A stretch of DNA of 64,000 nt from Halonatronomonas betaini (GTDB lineage: Bacteria; Bacillota; Halanaerobiia; Halanaerobiales; Halarsenatibacteraceae), in contig NZ_JADPIE010000002.1 in the NCBI RefSeq assembly GCF_015666175.1, positions 248,001 through 312,000 on the forward strand, written 5' to 3'. The notes beneath the pieces were generated by a model that saw only the letters and a program-made list of their open reading frames with translations, searched no databases and was not told where the DNA came from. Below are positions 8,842-18,414 of the stretch, one piece after another. Numbering within the stretch: the stretch's first letter is position 1; each line of letters opens with the position of its first letter. The position numbers and the translations under genes were made by a program.

Positions 8842-10509
8842 CTAATTGACTGGCTGTAAGTTTAAGAATATTTTCATCTTTGTCATACCTGCTGTATTTG
8901 GAGAGGTATATGGGTCATCTTCATTTGGCCAGCCTGTAAAACGAGCAGTATTATACTGGAACCAGGTTGGATTAAAGAATAATGGAATCATTGGCATATC
9001 ATATGTGAATTCTGTTAGAATTGTACCGATTAATTCCATCTGTAATTCTTCATCATCTGTAGCTCTATAATCTCTAAATGCCTGGTCAACAGTTTCATTT
9101 TCATACCTGACTTGAGAATGGCTTTCAGCACTTTCTCCGATAGGCGCTGATAATCTTGAAGGCAGGATATTATCAAACTGATAATATGGTGAGAAGCCTG
9201 AATTAGCATATCCCATGGACATATGATAATCACCATCTGTTAAATTATCCATGAAAGGTGATGGCCAGGCTACCTGACGGACACTGGCTTCTACACCGAC
9301 TGCTGCTAATTGATCACTAATTGCTTCAGTAGCTGTTATCCAATCTGTCCAGCCTGTTGGTACATATAGATTAAATGATAAAGCTTCACCATCTTTTTCA
9401 TAAATTCCACGGCTATTTTCTTCATAACCTTCTGCTTCAAACATTTCTCTAGCTTTTAAAGGATCAAATTCTACCATGTTTTCCTCTGCTGCTTCTGGAA
9501 TCCAGTCTAAGAAACCACTTTTAACACCGGCTGGATTGGAAGGCACAGCACCTGAGCCCATTATCTGGGTTATTCTTTCTTGGTCAAGACTTTTAGCGAT
9601 AGCTCTTCTTAAATTTCTATTATTAAATGGTTCCTGACCATTATTAAGACTTAAATAAACAATATTTCCTTCTGGTAACCAGTAATTATGATTCTGGGGA
9701 TCTCTGGTAACATAGGTCTGATCGATATTTGCAATAAAATAGGTTCCCCAGTCTATTTCTCCAGAAATAATTCGCATAGCAGCCTGTTCATTTCCGGTAG
9801 CGCCAACATACTGGACTCCATCGATATATGGAAGTGGTTCTCCATCTTCTCCAATTTGCCAGTAGTTAGGATTACTAACCATTCTATATGACATTTCGGT
9901 AAAGCTACCTTCATCATGAATGAATGGTCCAGTTCCGACAGGATCTTCATTACCATCCCAACTGGCTGGATTTTCAATATCTGCCCAGATATGCTCTGGA
10001 ACAATATAGATGCTACCAAAACTAGGCATTACTGTTGTATTTACCTGATCAAAAACAAATTCAACTGTATATTCGTCTCTAGCATTGACTTCCAGAAGTC
10101 CTGAATCCCAGATACCAGCCTGACTAATTTCTGCATGCTCCTGACCTAAACCTAAAGTAAAGACTACATCATCGGCTGTAAATTTCTCGCCATCATTCCA
10201 GTAGACATCTTCTTCTAGTTCAAAGACCAGAGTTGTTAAATCGTCTTCCCAGTAATGATTATGGGCCAGCCATGGTTCGATCTCTCCTAAATGAGTATTG
10301 GCAAGAACTAATGTTTCGTAAAACCCTCCATAAGTGTTATGAAGTGCATTAGGTGAGAATGGATTATAATTTTGAACAATTACCCCCTGTACGTTGGCTG
10401 TCTTTTCAACTATACCACCACGATTGACATCAGCAGCCAGTATAGTTGTAGATGTTAATAAAACGAAAGCCAGAACTAATACCATTGAAACTCCAATAAT
10501 TTTTTTCAT
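8842..10509 (-). CDS. ABC transporter substrate-binding protein, family 5
   Basis: 555 residues with a signal peptide (MKKIIGVSMVLVLAFVLLTS then AADVNRGG) and no lipobox cysteine, so the mature protein should be free in a periplasm. The SBP_bac_5 signature region is visible (FELEEDVYWNDGEKFTADDV, and DPVGTGPFI). The NYNPFSP and FYETLVL segments resemble oligosaccharide-binding members such as cellobiose- or mannobiose-binding proteins more than strict peptide binders. The start follows AGGAGGTTATTTA; an upstream in-frame extension of 31 codons runs into the muramidase gene. It follows that gene by 19 bases. Confidence 0.9.
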   Translation of the reverse strand: MKKIIGVSMVLVLAFVLLTSTTILAADVNRGGIVEKTANVQGVIVQNYNPFSPNALHNTYGGFYETLVLANTHLGEIEPWLAHNHYWEDDLTTLVFELEEDVYWNDGEKFTADDVVFTLGLGQEHAEISQAGIWDSGLLEVNARDEYTVEFVFDQVNTTVMPSFGSIYIVPEHIWADIENPASWDGNEDPVGTGPFIHDEGSFTEMSYRMVSNPNYWQIGEDGEPLPYIDGVQYVGATGNEQAAMRIISGEIDWGTYFIANIDQTYVTRDPQNHNYWLPEGNIVYLSLNNGQEPFNNRNLRRAIAKSLDQERITQIMGSGAVPSNPAGVKSGFLDWIPEAAEENMVEFDPLKAREMFEAEGYEENSRGIYEKDGEALSFNLYVPTGWTDWITATEAISDQLAAVGVEASVRQVAWPSPFMDNLTDGDYHMSMGYANSGFSPYYQFDNILPSRLSAPIGESAESHSQVRYENETVDQAFRDYRATDDEELQMELIGTILTEFTYDMPMIPLFFNPTWFQYNTARFTGWPNEDDPYTSPNTAGMTKMKIFLNLQPVN

Positions 10510-10528
10510 TAAATAACCTCCTGTTTTT

Positions 10529-11689
10529 TTAATAAAGTCTGATCTTCTCAACTTCTCTTTTAAAATCCTTTCTTTCTTCAGACCACTCCAGTAAGATTTC
10601 ATTAATAGGCCTGCCTGCCAGCATGTCTTTTCTGACCTGATTTGTCTTCATAAAGTAATCAAAGAAATAATCATTTTCTTCTTGCCAAAAACTCCAGTCG
10701 ATTTTTTCTGGATAGTCTTTAATAATAATCTCTAATACTGAAAGATTAAACCTCTCGACTGATGCTATTTCAGGCTCATCAAGGTAAAGATGTAATCCCT
10801 GTATTTCATTACTGGCAAATCTTTTACTCTCTTTTCTATAATAAACTGGCCTCCAGTTTAAACCTTTTAAATTATAAGTTTCTAACTTTTCTATGAGTTT
10901 AACTGGATTTAGCCAGGGAGCTCCAAAGTATTCAAAGGGATTAGCTGTCCCGACTCCGTTATCAAGTCCTGCACTATCTAAGTGACAGGTAAATGGATAT
11001 AACTGGGCAGTTCTGGCTGATGGTATTGCTGGTGAAGTCGGAACCCAGCGATAATCATCTGGTTTAAAAGTCTCGCCTTTATAGCCTTCTAATGGAATAA
11101 CTTCAACATCGGCTCCATTTAAATAGTTCTTCTGATACCAGAGTGCAAGTTCACCTGAGGTCATTCCATAACAATATGGTAAATTATCTGGTCCAATAAA
11201 AGAACTATATTCATTACTACCAATATTGCCTGATATTTGATCACCTAATGGGTTAGGCCTATCCAGGACAATTAATTTTGTATTTGCCTGATAACAGCTT
11301 TCTATTGCAAGAAGTAAAGTTGAACTGTAGGTATAATATCTTAGCCCAATATCCTGAATATCATAAAATAAAATATCAAGATCTTTAAGTTTATCTACTG
11401 GCGGCTTTCTCCTTTCCCCAAAAAGAGAGATGACCGGTAATTTACTGATAGGATCTATCGTATCATCAATGTTTTCTTCAGCGCCAGCCTGGCCTCTAAT
11501 ACCATGTTCAGGTGAAAAAAGTCTTATCAGATTTAAGTCATTGTTTGACTGAATAAGATCTATATTCTGTTTAAGATTATTGGTAAGCCCTGTATGGTTA
11601 GTTAAAAGACCAACATTTGTTCCGTTAAAATCGCTGGTATCTTCTAATAAAACCTCGAGTCCTAATTTTATCTTGAAATTTTTCGACAA
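10529..11689 (-). CDS. namZ-like: NamZ-like exo-beta-N-acetylmuramidase family protein (DUF1343)
   Basis: 386 residues of the DUF1343/GH171 family, whose characterised member NamZ releases N-acetylmuramic acid from the non-reducing ends of glycan chains. Family landmarks in order: GLLTNHTG, LFSPEHGIRG, VISLFGERRKP, the DIQDIGLRYYTY block, LDRPNPLG, GMTSGELA and NPFEYFGAPW. The segment normally reading EGT before the GRGT-PF motif is altered here (HLDSAGLDNGVGT), so activity or specificity may differ. No signal peptide is visible, so a cytoplasmic site is likely. It starts at TTG nine bases after AAGGAG. As first gene of an ABC-importer operon, it probably processes imported cell-wall fragments. 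Confidence 0.85.
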   Translation of the reverse strand: MSKNFKIKLGLEVLLEDTSDFNGTNVGLLTNHTGLTNNLKQNIDLIQSNNDLNLIRLFSPEHGIRGQAGAEENIDDTIDPISKLPVISLFGERRKPPVDKLKDLDILFYDIQDIGLRYYTYSSTLLLAIESCYQANTKLIVLDRPNPLGDQISGNIGSNEYSSFIGPDNLPYCYGMTSGELALWYQKNYLNGADVEVIPLEGYKGETFKPDDYRWVPTSPAIPSARTAQLYPFTCHLDSAGLDNGVGTANPFEYFGAPWLNPVKLIEKLETYNLKGLNWRPVYYRKESKRFASNEIQGLHLYLDEPEIASVERFNLSVLEIIIKDYPEKIDWSFWQEENDYFFDYFMKTNQVRKDMLAGRPINEILLEWSEERKDFKREVEKIRLY

Positions 11690-11802
11690 TGTTTTTCACT
11701 CCTTGATTTATATATTCTCCTTAATTTATAAAAATCCTTCATAAAACTAAAATTAATAACAAAAATTTTTTATTTGATAATACTCAGTATATACTTATAA
11801 AG

Positions 11803-11850
11803 AAAAAACCCCTCTAATTACAGCGTTGATTACTGTAACTGAGGAGATTT
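11803..11850 (-). terminator. Terminator of the MFS gene
   Basis: Minus-strand stem pairing CTCCTCAGTTACAG with CTGTAATTAGAGGGG, then TTTTTTC, just after the MFS stop codon. Confidence 0.85.
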
Positions 11851-11868
11851 AATCTTAATGAAATTATT

Positions 11869-13161
11869 TTATTTATTTCCATCAGCCATTAGGTCTGACT
11901 GGGGTACTTTACGTAAAATAAAAACTGCAACAGGGGATAAAATTGCACCCAGTCCCAGAGTTAAAAATGGCAAGCCCCAATTAGAAGCAAAAGTTATATT
12001 GTTTATACCTTCATTATAAATTTCCAGGATATATCCAAATACTGTTGGTGATACAGCAGTTACCATAAAACCTAATGCGTTCTGGATGCCTAATGATCGT
12101 GCTCTGATTTCTGGTTGGACCATTTCTGTTAGACCAGTTGAATGACAGGCTGAATCTGAAATGACCCAGAAACCAATCCAGAGACCTATAACTGTTATAA
12201 TAATTAATGAACCGCCATGTAGAAACCCAAAGAAAAATTGAGCTATTAAACTTGCTATTGAGCAGATAATAATAGTTTTAGTTCTACCTATTATATCGCT
12301 AACTTTACCCATTAACCAGACTGCCGGTGCGCCTATTAAAATAATGATAGCTGCTAACCTGCCGCCAATAACTGATGCTGTGGAATATTCGTAACCGACA
12401 GCAGCAGCCGCTGAAACCATAAAAGGTCCTATCCAGCCCCAGAAACCATATAATTCCCACATATGCCCCATATAAGATGTCGTTATAATTGCAGGCCCTT
12501 TAAAACCACCTTCAGGTGATGGAGAGGCTTCTGTTTGAATGCCTGGTTCTTTTCGTTCTAAATTTATTTTAGATTTTTTTAACTCTAAACCTGAGTCAGG
12601 ATTCTCTTTAACGAATTTATAAATGATAAATACACTAATAAAAGCTGGTAATGATGTTGCCAGGATGCTGATTCTCCAGCTAAACTGGCTTGCTATTTGA
12701 GGGGCTATAAAATAACTGGCTGCATAGGAGAAGGTTAATCCAGCTATATAAGCACCAATAGATTTACCCCTTTCTTTAGATGGAAACCAATTTGACAAAA
12801 GTGACATGCCAGGGGCATAAATACCACCACAAAAAGCACCTGCCAGTAACCTTAGAATAAGGGCAGACCAGAAGTCTACTGCCAGCCAGGCAAATAGAGT
12901 TGAAAATATTGCAGTTCCTAGAGTAGAATATAAAACCACTTCTCTGGAACCTATTCTATCAGCTAACCAGCCAGTAAGTAAGACTGTAATAACGTAACCT
13001 ACCTGGAAAGCTGAAATAATAATACCTACCTGGCCTGGTGTTAGCTCAATATCTTCAATAATAAAATTGATCACTGCTGAAAAGTTATACCAGCTTAGAT
13101 AACTCAAAATTATTGCTATTACCATAGTAATTAGGATCTTGTCTCTCTGTTTTGGCTGCAA
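11869..13161 (-). CDS. Major facilitator superfamily transporter
   Basis: 430 residues, about 12 transmembrane segments. The loop 2-3 motif GWLADRIGSR and the loop 8-9 equivalent GKVSDIIGRTK are typical MFS signatures, and a cytoplasmic charged loop lies near residues 185-215. The general layout recalls anion/nitrate-nitrite or cyanate-type porters, but no substrate motif is clear. It begins with TTG, with GGGTGATC placed five bases upstream, consistent with the extended Shine-Dalgarno pairing used elsewhere here. Single-gene unit. Confidence 0.85.
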   Translation of the reverse strand: MQPKQRDKILITMVIAIILSYLSWYNFSAVINFIIEDIELTPGQVGIIISAFQVGYVITVLLTGWLADRIGSREVVLYSTLGTAIFSTLFAWLAVDFWSALILRLLAGAFCGGIYAPGMSLLSNWFPSKERGKSIGAYIAGLTFSYAASYFIAPQIASQFSWRISILATSLPAFISVFIIYKFVKENPDSGLELKKSKINLERKEPGIQTEASPSPEGGFKGPAIITTSYMGHMWELYGFWGWIGPFMVSAAAAVGYEYSTASVIGGRLAAIIILIGAPAVWLMGKVSDIIGRTKTIIICSIASLIAQFFFGFLHGGSLIIITVIGLWIGFWVISDSACHSTGLTEMVQPEIRARSLGIQNALGFMVTAVSPTVFGYILEIYNEGINNITFASNWGLPFLTLGLGAILSPVAVFILRKVPQSDLMADGNK

Positions 13162-13256
13162 AAGTGATCACCCTGAGTTTGAATATATTATAAATATTAT
13201 TAGGTATCTACATAAAGATTAAATTAAAATTTAAAATAATACTAAACAAATATGCA

Positions 13257-13291
13257 AATAAAAGCCTCCTGCTCCAGCTTGCAGGAGGCTA
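13257..13291 (-). terminator. Terminator of the usp-cfa unit
   Basis: Ten-bp GC-rich stem AGCCTCCTGC/GCAGGAGGCT with an 8-base loop, then TTTATTT on the minus strand. Confidence 0.8.
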
Positions 13292-13315
13292 AATGATGCA
13301 ACTATATTTATATAG

Positions 13316-14515
13316 TCATCTATACATATAGTCCCGGGTTAATGGTCTATCATTGTTATAACCTTTTACGAAAAGGAACTGATGGACTGAAGTATTGAGA
13401 TACCGAAAAGTTGCTACAACTCCAGCCAGGAATAATTCCCACATTCTTGCGAATTTCTCATCAAATTTTTCTATTACTTTCTCTCTATTTTCTGCAAAAT
13501 TGTCTGCCCAGCGCTCGGCTGTTAAGGCATAATGGCGACGAATATTCTCTGCATCAATCAAACTAAATGAATGTTCTGGTAGCTCCCAGACCACTTCTCT
13601 ATAAGAAGGAATATAACCCCAAGGGAAGATATACTTTTCAAGCCAGGGATGGGTTGGATCTTCTTTTTGATGAGTGATAGTATGAAGCAGTGAAAGTCCT
13701 CCATCTGTTAAAAGTCTATTAACTGTTTGAAAATATTCAGGAATATGCTCTTTGCCAACATGCTCAAACATTCCGACACTAACTACTTTGTCAAAAGTTG
13801 TATCTTCTGCTGCCAGATCTCTGTAATCCTGTTTTCTGATTTCAACTTTATTTTCTAGATTTTTAGATTTTATCTTCTTTTCTGCACCCTTCACCTGATC
13901 TGGGCTTAGAGTGATTCCTAAAACTTTAGCATTGTATTTGTCAGCAGCTCTTATTGCAAGTTCGCCCCAGCCACAAACAATATCAAGAAGGGTCTCCCCT
14001 GGTGATAGATCGAGTTTATTTAAAATATGATCTATTTTTTGAATTTGTGCATCTTTTAAGCTATCTTCTCTCGTTTTAAAATATGCACAGGAATAGGTCA
14101 TGGTCTCATCCTGCCATAATTGGAAAAAATCATTACCTAAATCATAATGATGTCTAACACCATCTTCCTGCTCATGTTTTGAAAGCTCTCTCTGGCGTTG
14201 CATAAAATCATGATAATTTTTACCTGAGCCGTTATCATTAAATTTAGAAATGTTTTTTGCCCCTGCCTGGAGAATTTCTCTTAAACTGCCTTTAATATCT
14301 ATATCTCCATCCATATAAGCTTCTCCAAGCCTCAACTGAGGGCTTTCTTTTATTTTATTTAGATCGAGCTTTTTGTTGAAGATGATTTCAAAATCAAGGT
14401 CAGTGTTTTCAGTTGAATCACCAAAAATATCTTTGCTGCTATCCCAGTAAGTCACCCCAAAATTATAATCCTGAATCTGATCAAAGATTTTTCTGAGTAA
14501 AGCTTTTTGCAGCAT
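13316..14515 (-). CDS. cfa: Cyclopropane-fatty-acyl-phospholipid synthase
   Basis: 399 residues. An N-terminal lipid-binding region contains GEAYMDGDIDIKG, then HYDLGNDFFQLWQDETMTYSCAYF, then the SAM-binding motif I region (LLDIVCGWGELAI, about 175-188; the usual GCGWG glycine is Val here) and the VSVGMFEHVG block. The enzyme methylenates unsaturated acyl chains of membrane lipids using S-adenosylmethionine, a typical stress adaptation. GGGGGG sits six bases before the ATG, so I prefer that ATG to the TTG just before it. It lies directly behind a universal-stress protein gene, supporting joint stress expression. Confidence 0.92.
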   Translation of the reverse strand: MLQKALLRKIFDQIQDYNFGVTYWDSSKDIFGDSTENTDLDFEIIFNKKLDLNKIKESPQLRLGEAYMDGDIDIKGSLREILQAGAKNISKFNDNGSGKNYHDFMQRQRELSKHEQEDGVRHHYDLGNDFFQLWQDETMTYSCAYFKTREDSLKDAQIQKIDHILNKLDLSPGETLLDIVCGWGELAIRAADKYNAKVLGITLSPDQVKGAEKKIKSKNLENKVEIRKQDYRDLAAEDTTFDKVVSVGMFEHVGKEHIPEYFQTVNRLLTDGGLSLLHTITHQKEDPTHPWLEKYIFPWGYIPSYREVVWELPEHSFSLIDAENIRRHYALTAERWADNFAENREKVIEKFDEKFARMWELFLAGVVATFRYLNTSVHQFLFVKGYNNDRPLTRDYMYR

Positions 14516-14533
14516 CAATATCCCCCCATTTAG

Positions 14534-15385
14534 TTATTGATTGGAAACTAATAGAACTGGTGACGGTGATTCTTTTGCTACTCTATCAGAAGTACTGCCA
14601 AGTATCAACTCTTTTATATTCCCCCTGCCTCTTTTGGCCATAATTATTAAGCCAACATCCTCGGATTCTGCTATATTAATAATATTTTCTGAAGCTGCTC
14701 CTTCTTCAATTTTAATTGTTACTTTTTCTGTAATATCACTTTCTTTCAATTCTCCTGCTATTTCATTAAGCTTTTTCTCTGCATTTTCCCTGGCTTCTTT
14801 TAATGAATCAAAAAAGCGACTGCTTTCAATAACATTGAGGAGTATTATTTCTTCAGCTTTCTCCTTTAATTCTTTTACTAAATTAATTACTGACATTGAA
14901 TCATCAGAAAAATCTACTGGTATAAGAATTCTGTTAAACTTGCGGGCACAGGCAACTCTAGCCTCATCATCAACTATTTCATATTTTTCAATTAGAATAG
15001 ACTTTTTAGACTGTCTAATCAAATTATACGTTGTACTGCCCAGAAAAACTTTTTTAATAAAACCTTTCCCATGAGATGCTATGAGAATAAGATCTGCACT
15101 CTCATCATCAGCTACCCTATCTATTTCTACTGCAGGTGAGCCAACTGGTATTTTAATCTTTACATTAAAACCTTTATCTTCAATCTGTTCTTTGGCAAGA
15201 TGCAATCTTTTCTCATTGGATTCAATAATTTTATCGAAATTTAATATTTTTGAAGGTTGCACATCAAGCACATAGGTTAAAATTACTTCTTCTATACCCA
15301 ATATCTTAAGCTCATCGAGACAGTTTATCAATTTTTTAGCTGCTTCAGAATGATCTGTGGCAAGAACCACTTTTTTTGATAACAT
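14534..15385 (-). CDS. Tandem universal stress protein (two UspA domains)
   Basis: 283 residues made of two Usp modules. Each carries the ATP-binding signature GxxGxG(9x)GS: ASHGKGFIKKVFLGST in the first and AKRGRGNIKELILGST in the second. They are cytoplasmic nucleotide-binding stress proteins. The ATG is placed by GGGGGAG six bases before it; the frame stays open for 22 more codons upstream without a ribosome site. It precedes the cyclopropane synthase on the same strand with an 18-base gap, and both probably share one promoter and the terminator at 13257. Confidence 0.88.
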   Translation of the reverse strand: MLSKKVVLATDHSEAAKKLINCLDELKILGIEEVILTYVLDVQPSKILNFDKIIESNEKRLHLAKEQIEDKGFNVKIKIPVGSPAVEIDRVADDESADLILIASHGKGFIKKVFLGSTTYNLIRQSKKSILIEKYEIVDDEARVACARKFNRILIPVDFSDDSMSVINLVKELKEKAEEIILLNVIESSRFFDSLKEARENAEKKLNEIAGELKESDITEKVTIKIEEGAASENIINIAESEDVGLIIMAKRGRGNIKELILGSTSDRVAKESPSPVLLVSNQ

Positions 15386-15581
15386 TTTTAACTCCCCCTT
15401 TATAAGCTTAAATAGATGTAGAAGCCAGTCTAAGACTGCTGTTCTATTCATAATTTTCTATCTAATTTAATCATACTTTATTTTTATATTTAATTCAACT
15501 CATTAATTTACAGATTATATTGTATATTATGAAGCTTAAATTAAAATTAATTTGTATAGATCAATAATGCCTGTTAAATAA

Positions 15582-16268
15582 TTATATGTCTGGGTAAATT
15601 TCTTTCTGGCTCATTAAGCTTTCATTATAGGAGACTATATGATCGATTAAAGACTGTCGAATTTTTTTAATATTTTTCTCTTTTAAATTTTTTATGATTT
15701 TGTAATGTTCTTTAACCGACTCTTCAAGGCTATTTTCTTTACGAGAATCTATTATCATTGCCAGTTTAAGTTGATTATAAATAACCTTTAATATCCGTTG
15801 AGTAAATTTGCGATCGGTCTTTTCCCAGAGATATTTATGAAAAGTAATATCTTTATCATTAAGCTCAACTACTTTTTCATTTTCAGGAATATCTTTATCT
15901 ACTATCTTAAGCATTTCTTCAATAAGTTTTTCTAAATGAGCAAAATCTTTTTCATCTAGTAGATCATTACAGATAAGAATTTCCATCATTCTGCCCTCTA
16001 ATAAAACTCTTATTTCAAATATTTCTCGTATATCACTCTCTTTAAACGAGATAACAAAACTCCCTTTACGAGGAATTGTTTCTACCAGGCCGGCGCTTTC
16101 AAGTTCTTTAATTGCTTCCCGAACTGGTGCTCTGCTAACATCAAGCTCTTTAGCTACCTGTGTCTCTAGAATACGGTCTCCTCCCTGGTAGTTTTCAAGG
16201 AAAATTTCTCTTTTTAAGTATTCGGCGACTTTATCACTTAAACTTTGATGGTTAAATTGATTTGACAT
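15582..16268 (-). CDS. GntR family transcriptional regulator, FadR/FCD subfamily
   Basis: 228 residues. The N-terminal winged helix (SLSDKVAEYLKREI...VAKELDVSRAPVREAIKELESAGLVETIPRKG region) is typical GntR, followed by an all-helical FCD ligand-binding domain (about 85-220) with acidic and His residues that often bind a metal and a carboxylate. It usually represses or activates nearby catabolic genes. GGAGGAT precedes the ATG used here; an ATG five codons earlier also has a weak site, so the start is uncertain. No operator could be identified, and its neighbours do not reveal the ligand. Confidence 0.88.
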   Translation of the reverse strand: MSNQFNHQSLSDKVAEYLKREIFLENYQGGDRILETQVAKELDVSRAPVREAIKELESAGLVETIPRKGSFVISFKESDIREIFEIRVLLEGRMMEILICNDLLDEKDFAHLEKLIEEMLKIVDKDIPENEKVVELNDKDITFHKYLWEKTDRKFTQRILKVIYNQLKLAMIIDSRKENSLEESVKEHYKIIKNLKEKNIKKIRQSLIDHIVSYNESLMSQKEIYPDI

Positions 16269-16347
16269 TTTTTTATCCTCCATTTTAATATCCTTATATT
16301 AATAGTTAAATATAAGTTTGAAAAATCCTTTAAATATTTGCATTACA

Positions 16348-16376
16348 GAAAAAAACCACCGATTAAATTCGGTGGC
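16348..16376 (-). terminator. Terminator of the 16615-minus small gene
   Basis: Stem GCCACCGA/TCGGTGGT with a 7-base AT-rich loop and TTTTTTTC on the minus strand. Confidence 0.85.
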
Positions 16377-16417
16377 AAATTAGTAGCTCTATTAATTATT
16401 AACTATTTAAACAAAAA

Positions 16418-16615
16418 TCATTCTTTATTATTTAAAATTTTCTTCTTTTCTAAAACCTTATTATGAATCTTTCGTCTTAAAACTTCTGCTAATAACGAAC
16501 TATCAGGATATCCAGCCTTTTTTTCTTCTTCGATAAATCTATCTACTATTTCTTCATCAGTTAGATCAAATAAATCAAAGGATTCGATAGGAGTCTTAAA
16601 GGTTTGAAAGGCCAT
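16418..16615 (-). CDS. Small acidic/basic-tailed protein of unknown function
   Basis: 65 residues beginning MAFQTFKTP. The middle is acidic (DLFDLTDEEIVDRFIEEE) and the C-terminus is a basic amphipathic helix (VLRRKIHNKVLEKKK). AAGGAGG lies about seven bases before the ATG and a clean terminator follows, so it is very likely a real, independently transcribed gene. No signal peptide or membrane segment. I do not recognise a family; a protein-protein adaptor is only a guess. Confidence 0.65.
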   Translation of the reverse strand: MAFQTFKTPIESFDLFDLTDEEIVDRFIEEEKKAGYPDSSLLAEVLRRKIHNKVLEKKKILNNKE

Positions 16616-16773
16616 TTCCACCCTCCTTGTAGGGTTATGGATTTTTAATAAATTGTATCTTTCCTATATATTATATTCTTGATAGAAGGTGAAAATCCTT
16701 TATTTTAAATTAAATATTTCACTTATTAGTTCTCTAAGACTATAGGTGAGAAACAGGTATAAATAAAAGCTAT

Positions 16774-18240
16774 TTATACCTGAAGATCAGCTAATATTAT
16801 TCCATTAAATTCTCCCTCTTTTTCTAAACTGGCACTTATTGTAACACATGGTAACTGAGTTGCACTTGAGAAATATGGTGATGAAATAACCAATTCTTTA
16901 CCTTCTGCTGGCTTTTGAAAATAACTCCTATGCTTTTTATTAAGACCTTCTGTATCCTCAGTTTTCACTTTATTACTTACTAAATCCATTGCTGTCTTAC
17001 CAGATCTATTGAATAGAGCAGCTATTTCTATCTCAGAATATTTATCAACTAAATTTTGCAGAGCTTTTTCTGTATAATTGAGATTCATATTCTTAATTTT
17101 TTCATTACTGGCAAGATCTTTAATCTCTCCTTCAACCTTTGTGATTAGTTGCTGATTAGTTTCTATCTCTTCAAGATCATTTTCTGACTGAACTCTGGTA
17201 TATAGTTCATCAGCAGTAGATGCTAAATCTGCTGATGGCTCTTTTAGACCTTCAATTTTATTGGCTAAAGTTAAGGTGTTTTCACTCATAGCTTCAATAT
17301 TGGTTGCCATATCATCACCTGTTTTACTAACATCCTTTACATATTCACTGATTTCTTGATAGTTTTCACTTTGATTGTTAAGTCTCTGGGAACTCTTTTG
17401 AAATAGGTTAACTGCCTCAACCATAATTTCTCTAACTTCTCCTGATTTTTCTTCAACATTTTCACTCTTTGCAGTAAGCTGTTTAAAACGTTTCAGGAAA
17501 TCATTAATTAGTTTAGTGATTTTAGCCAATTCATTTCTACTGGCACTGGTAATTTCTTTAATATTTTCAGAAAGATCCTCAGTTTTTTCTGAAAGGGTTC
17601 TAATCTCATCTGCTACAACACCAAAACCTTTACCTTCCTGTCCGGCTCTGGCTGCTTCAATTGATGCATTTAATGAGAGGAGAGTGGTCTGGCTGGAAAC
17701 CTGGTCAACTTCAGAAAGCGTCTCTTCAATTTCAGCCATCTGATCATTAAAAGCTTCAAGACGCTCAGTAAGTTGAGCAAATTCCATTTCACCCTGTTCC
17801 ATAGTTTCTGAAAGCTCAGCCATGCTTTTATCAACTTGATCTAAATTATCAAGTCCAGTCTGGCTTCTTTGAAGAACATCCTCTATTTCACTGGTTACCT
17901 GATTAAGTTCGGTAACTGTTTTTAGTACCTGATCTGCTATATACTGAAGTGATGATGATTGCTCCTGTGAGGAAGCTGCCAGCTCCTGGCCGCCAGCAGA
18001 AAGTTCTTCAGCAAGTTCTGATTCATGGGCAATATCCTGACTTAACTGGTTACTTAAAAGATTTAGTTTATCACCAACTTCATAGAGATAGGTCAATAAT
18101 TTGCGAAGATCAGAGTTATTATTCTGTTTATCATCTTGATAATTTTTCCCTCTTTTATTAGAATGTAAATAAATTATGTAAGCAAAAAGAATAATTGAGA
18201 TTACAATAAATATAAAGGTAATAATATTCACCTGTAACAC
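16774..18240 (-). CDS. Membrane-anchored MCP-type signalling protein with C-terminal Cache-like tail
   Basis: 488 residues. A single N-terminal transmembrane helix (about 5-27) is followed directly by a cytoplasmic coiled coil and the MCP signalling domain. The highly conserved hairpin tip region is [26 protein letters not shown] read in overlapping pieces (about 190-215). There is no extracytoplasmic sensor and no HAMP domain. The last about 110 residues resemble part of a dCache/PDC sensor ([14 protein letters not shown], then [15 protein letters not shown], then [11 protein letters not shown]) and would be cytoplasmic. Probably signals to a CheA kinase or acts outside chemotaxis; no che genes are nearby. 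Single-gene unit. Confidence 0.85.
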   Translation of the reverse strand: MLQVNIITFIFIVISIILFAYIIYLHSNKRGKNYQDDKQNNNSDLRKLLTYLYEVGDKLNLLSNQLSQDIAHESELAEELSAGGQELAASSQEQSSSLQYIADQVLKTVTELNQVTSEIEDVLQRSQTGLDNLDQVDKSMAELSETMEQGEMEFAQLTERLEAFNDQMAEIEETLSEVDQVSSQTTLLSLNASIEAARAGQEGKGFGVVADEIRTLSEKTEDLSENIKEITSASRNELAKITKLINDFLKRFKQLTAKSENVEEKSGEVREIMVEAVNLFQKSSQRLNNQSENYQEISEYVKDVSKTGDDMATNIEAMSENTLTLANKIEGLKEPSADLASTADELYTRVQSENDLEEIETNQQLITKVEGEIKDLASNEKIKNMNLNYTEKALQNLVDKYSEIEIAALFNRSGKTAMDLVSNKVKTEDTEGLNKKHRSYFQKPAEGKELVISSPYFSSATQLPCVTISASLEKEGEFNGIILADLQV

Positions 18241-18325
18241 TCCCCCTTTGTTTATCTTTTACCAGACTAAAGTCTCATTTATCTTAAATTTTATCATATA
18301 AATTTATTTTTGGCAATATTTTAAA

Positions 18326-18356
18326 TAAAAAGATGGCTGGTTATTAACCAGCCTGT
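18326..18356 (-). terminator. Terminator of the PAS-GGDEF gene
   Basis: Minus-strand stem GGCTGGTTA/TAACCAGCC followed by ATCTTTTTATTT. Confidence 0.8.
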
Positions 18357-18414
18357 TTGATAGTAATAATTAATAAAACAGCTTCATTATATTTAGCTTT
18401 CTATAATCTAAAGC

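Noticed and set aside
10510-10602. N-terminal extension of the binding protein (31 extra codons)
   Set aside because: The extension lies within the muramidase gene and removes the signal peptide from its N-terminal position; AGGAGG directly precedes the ATG at 10509.
4862-11850. Similar arms in the terminators at 4862-4910 and 11803-11850 as a possible mobile repeat
   Set aside because: Similarity is confined to the stem (CTGTAACTGA/GAG) of two terminators at operon ends; convergence or local duplication explains it and no flanking similarity is seen.
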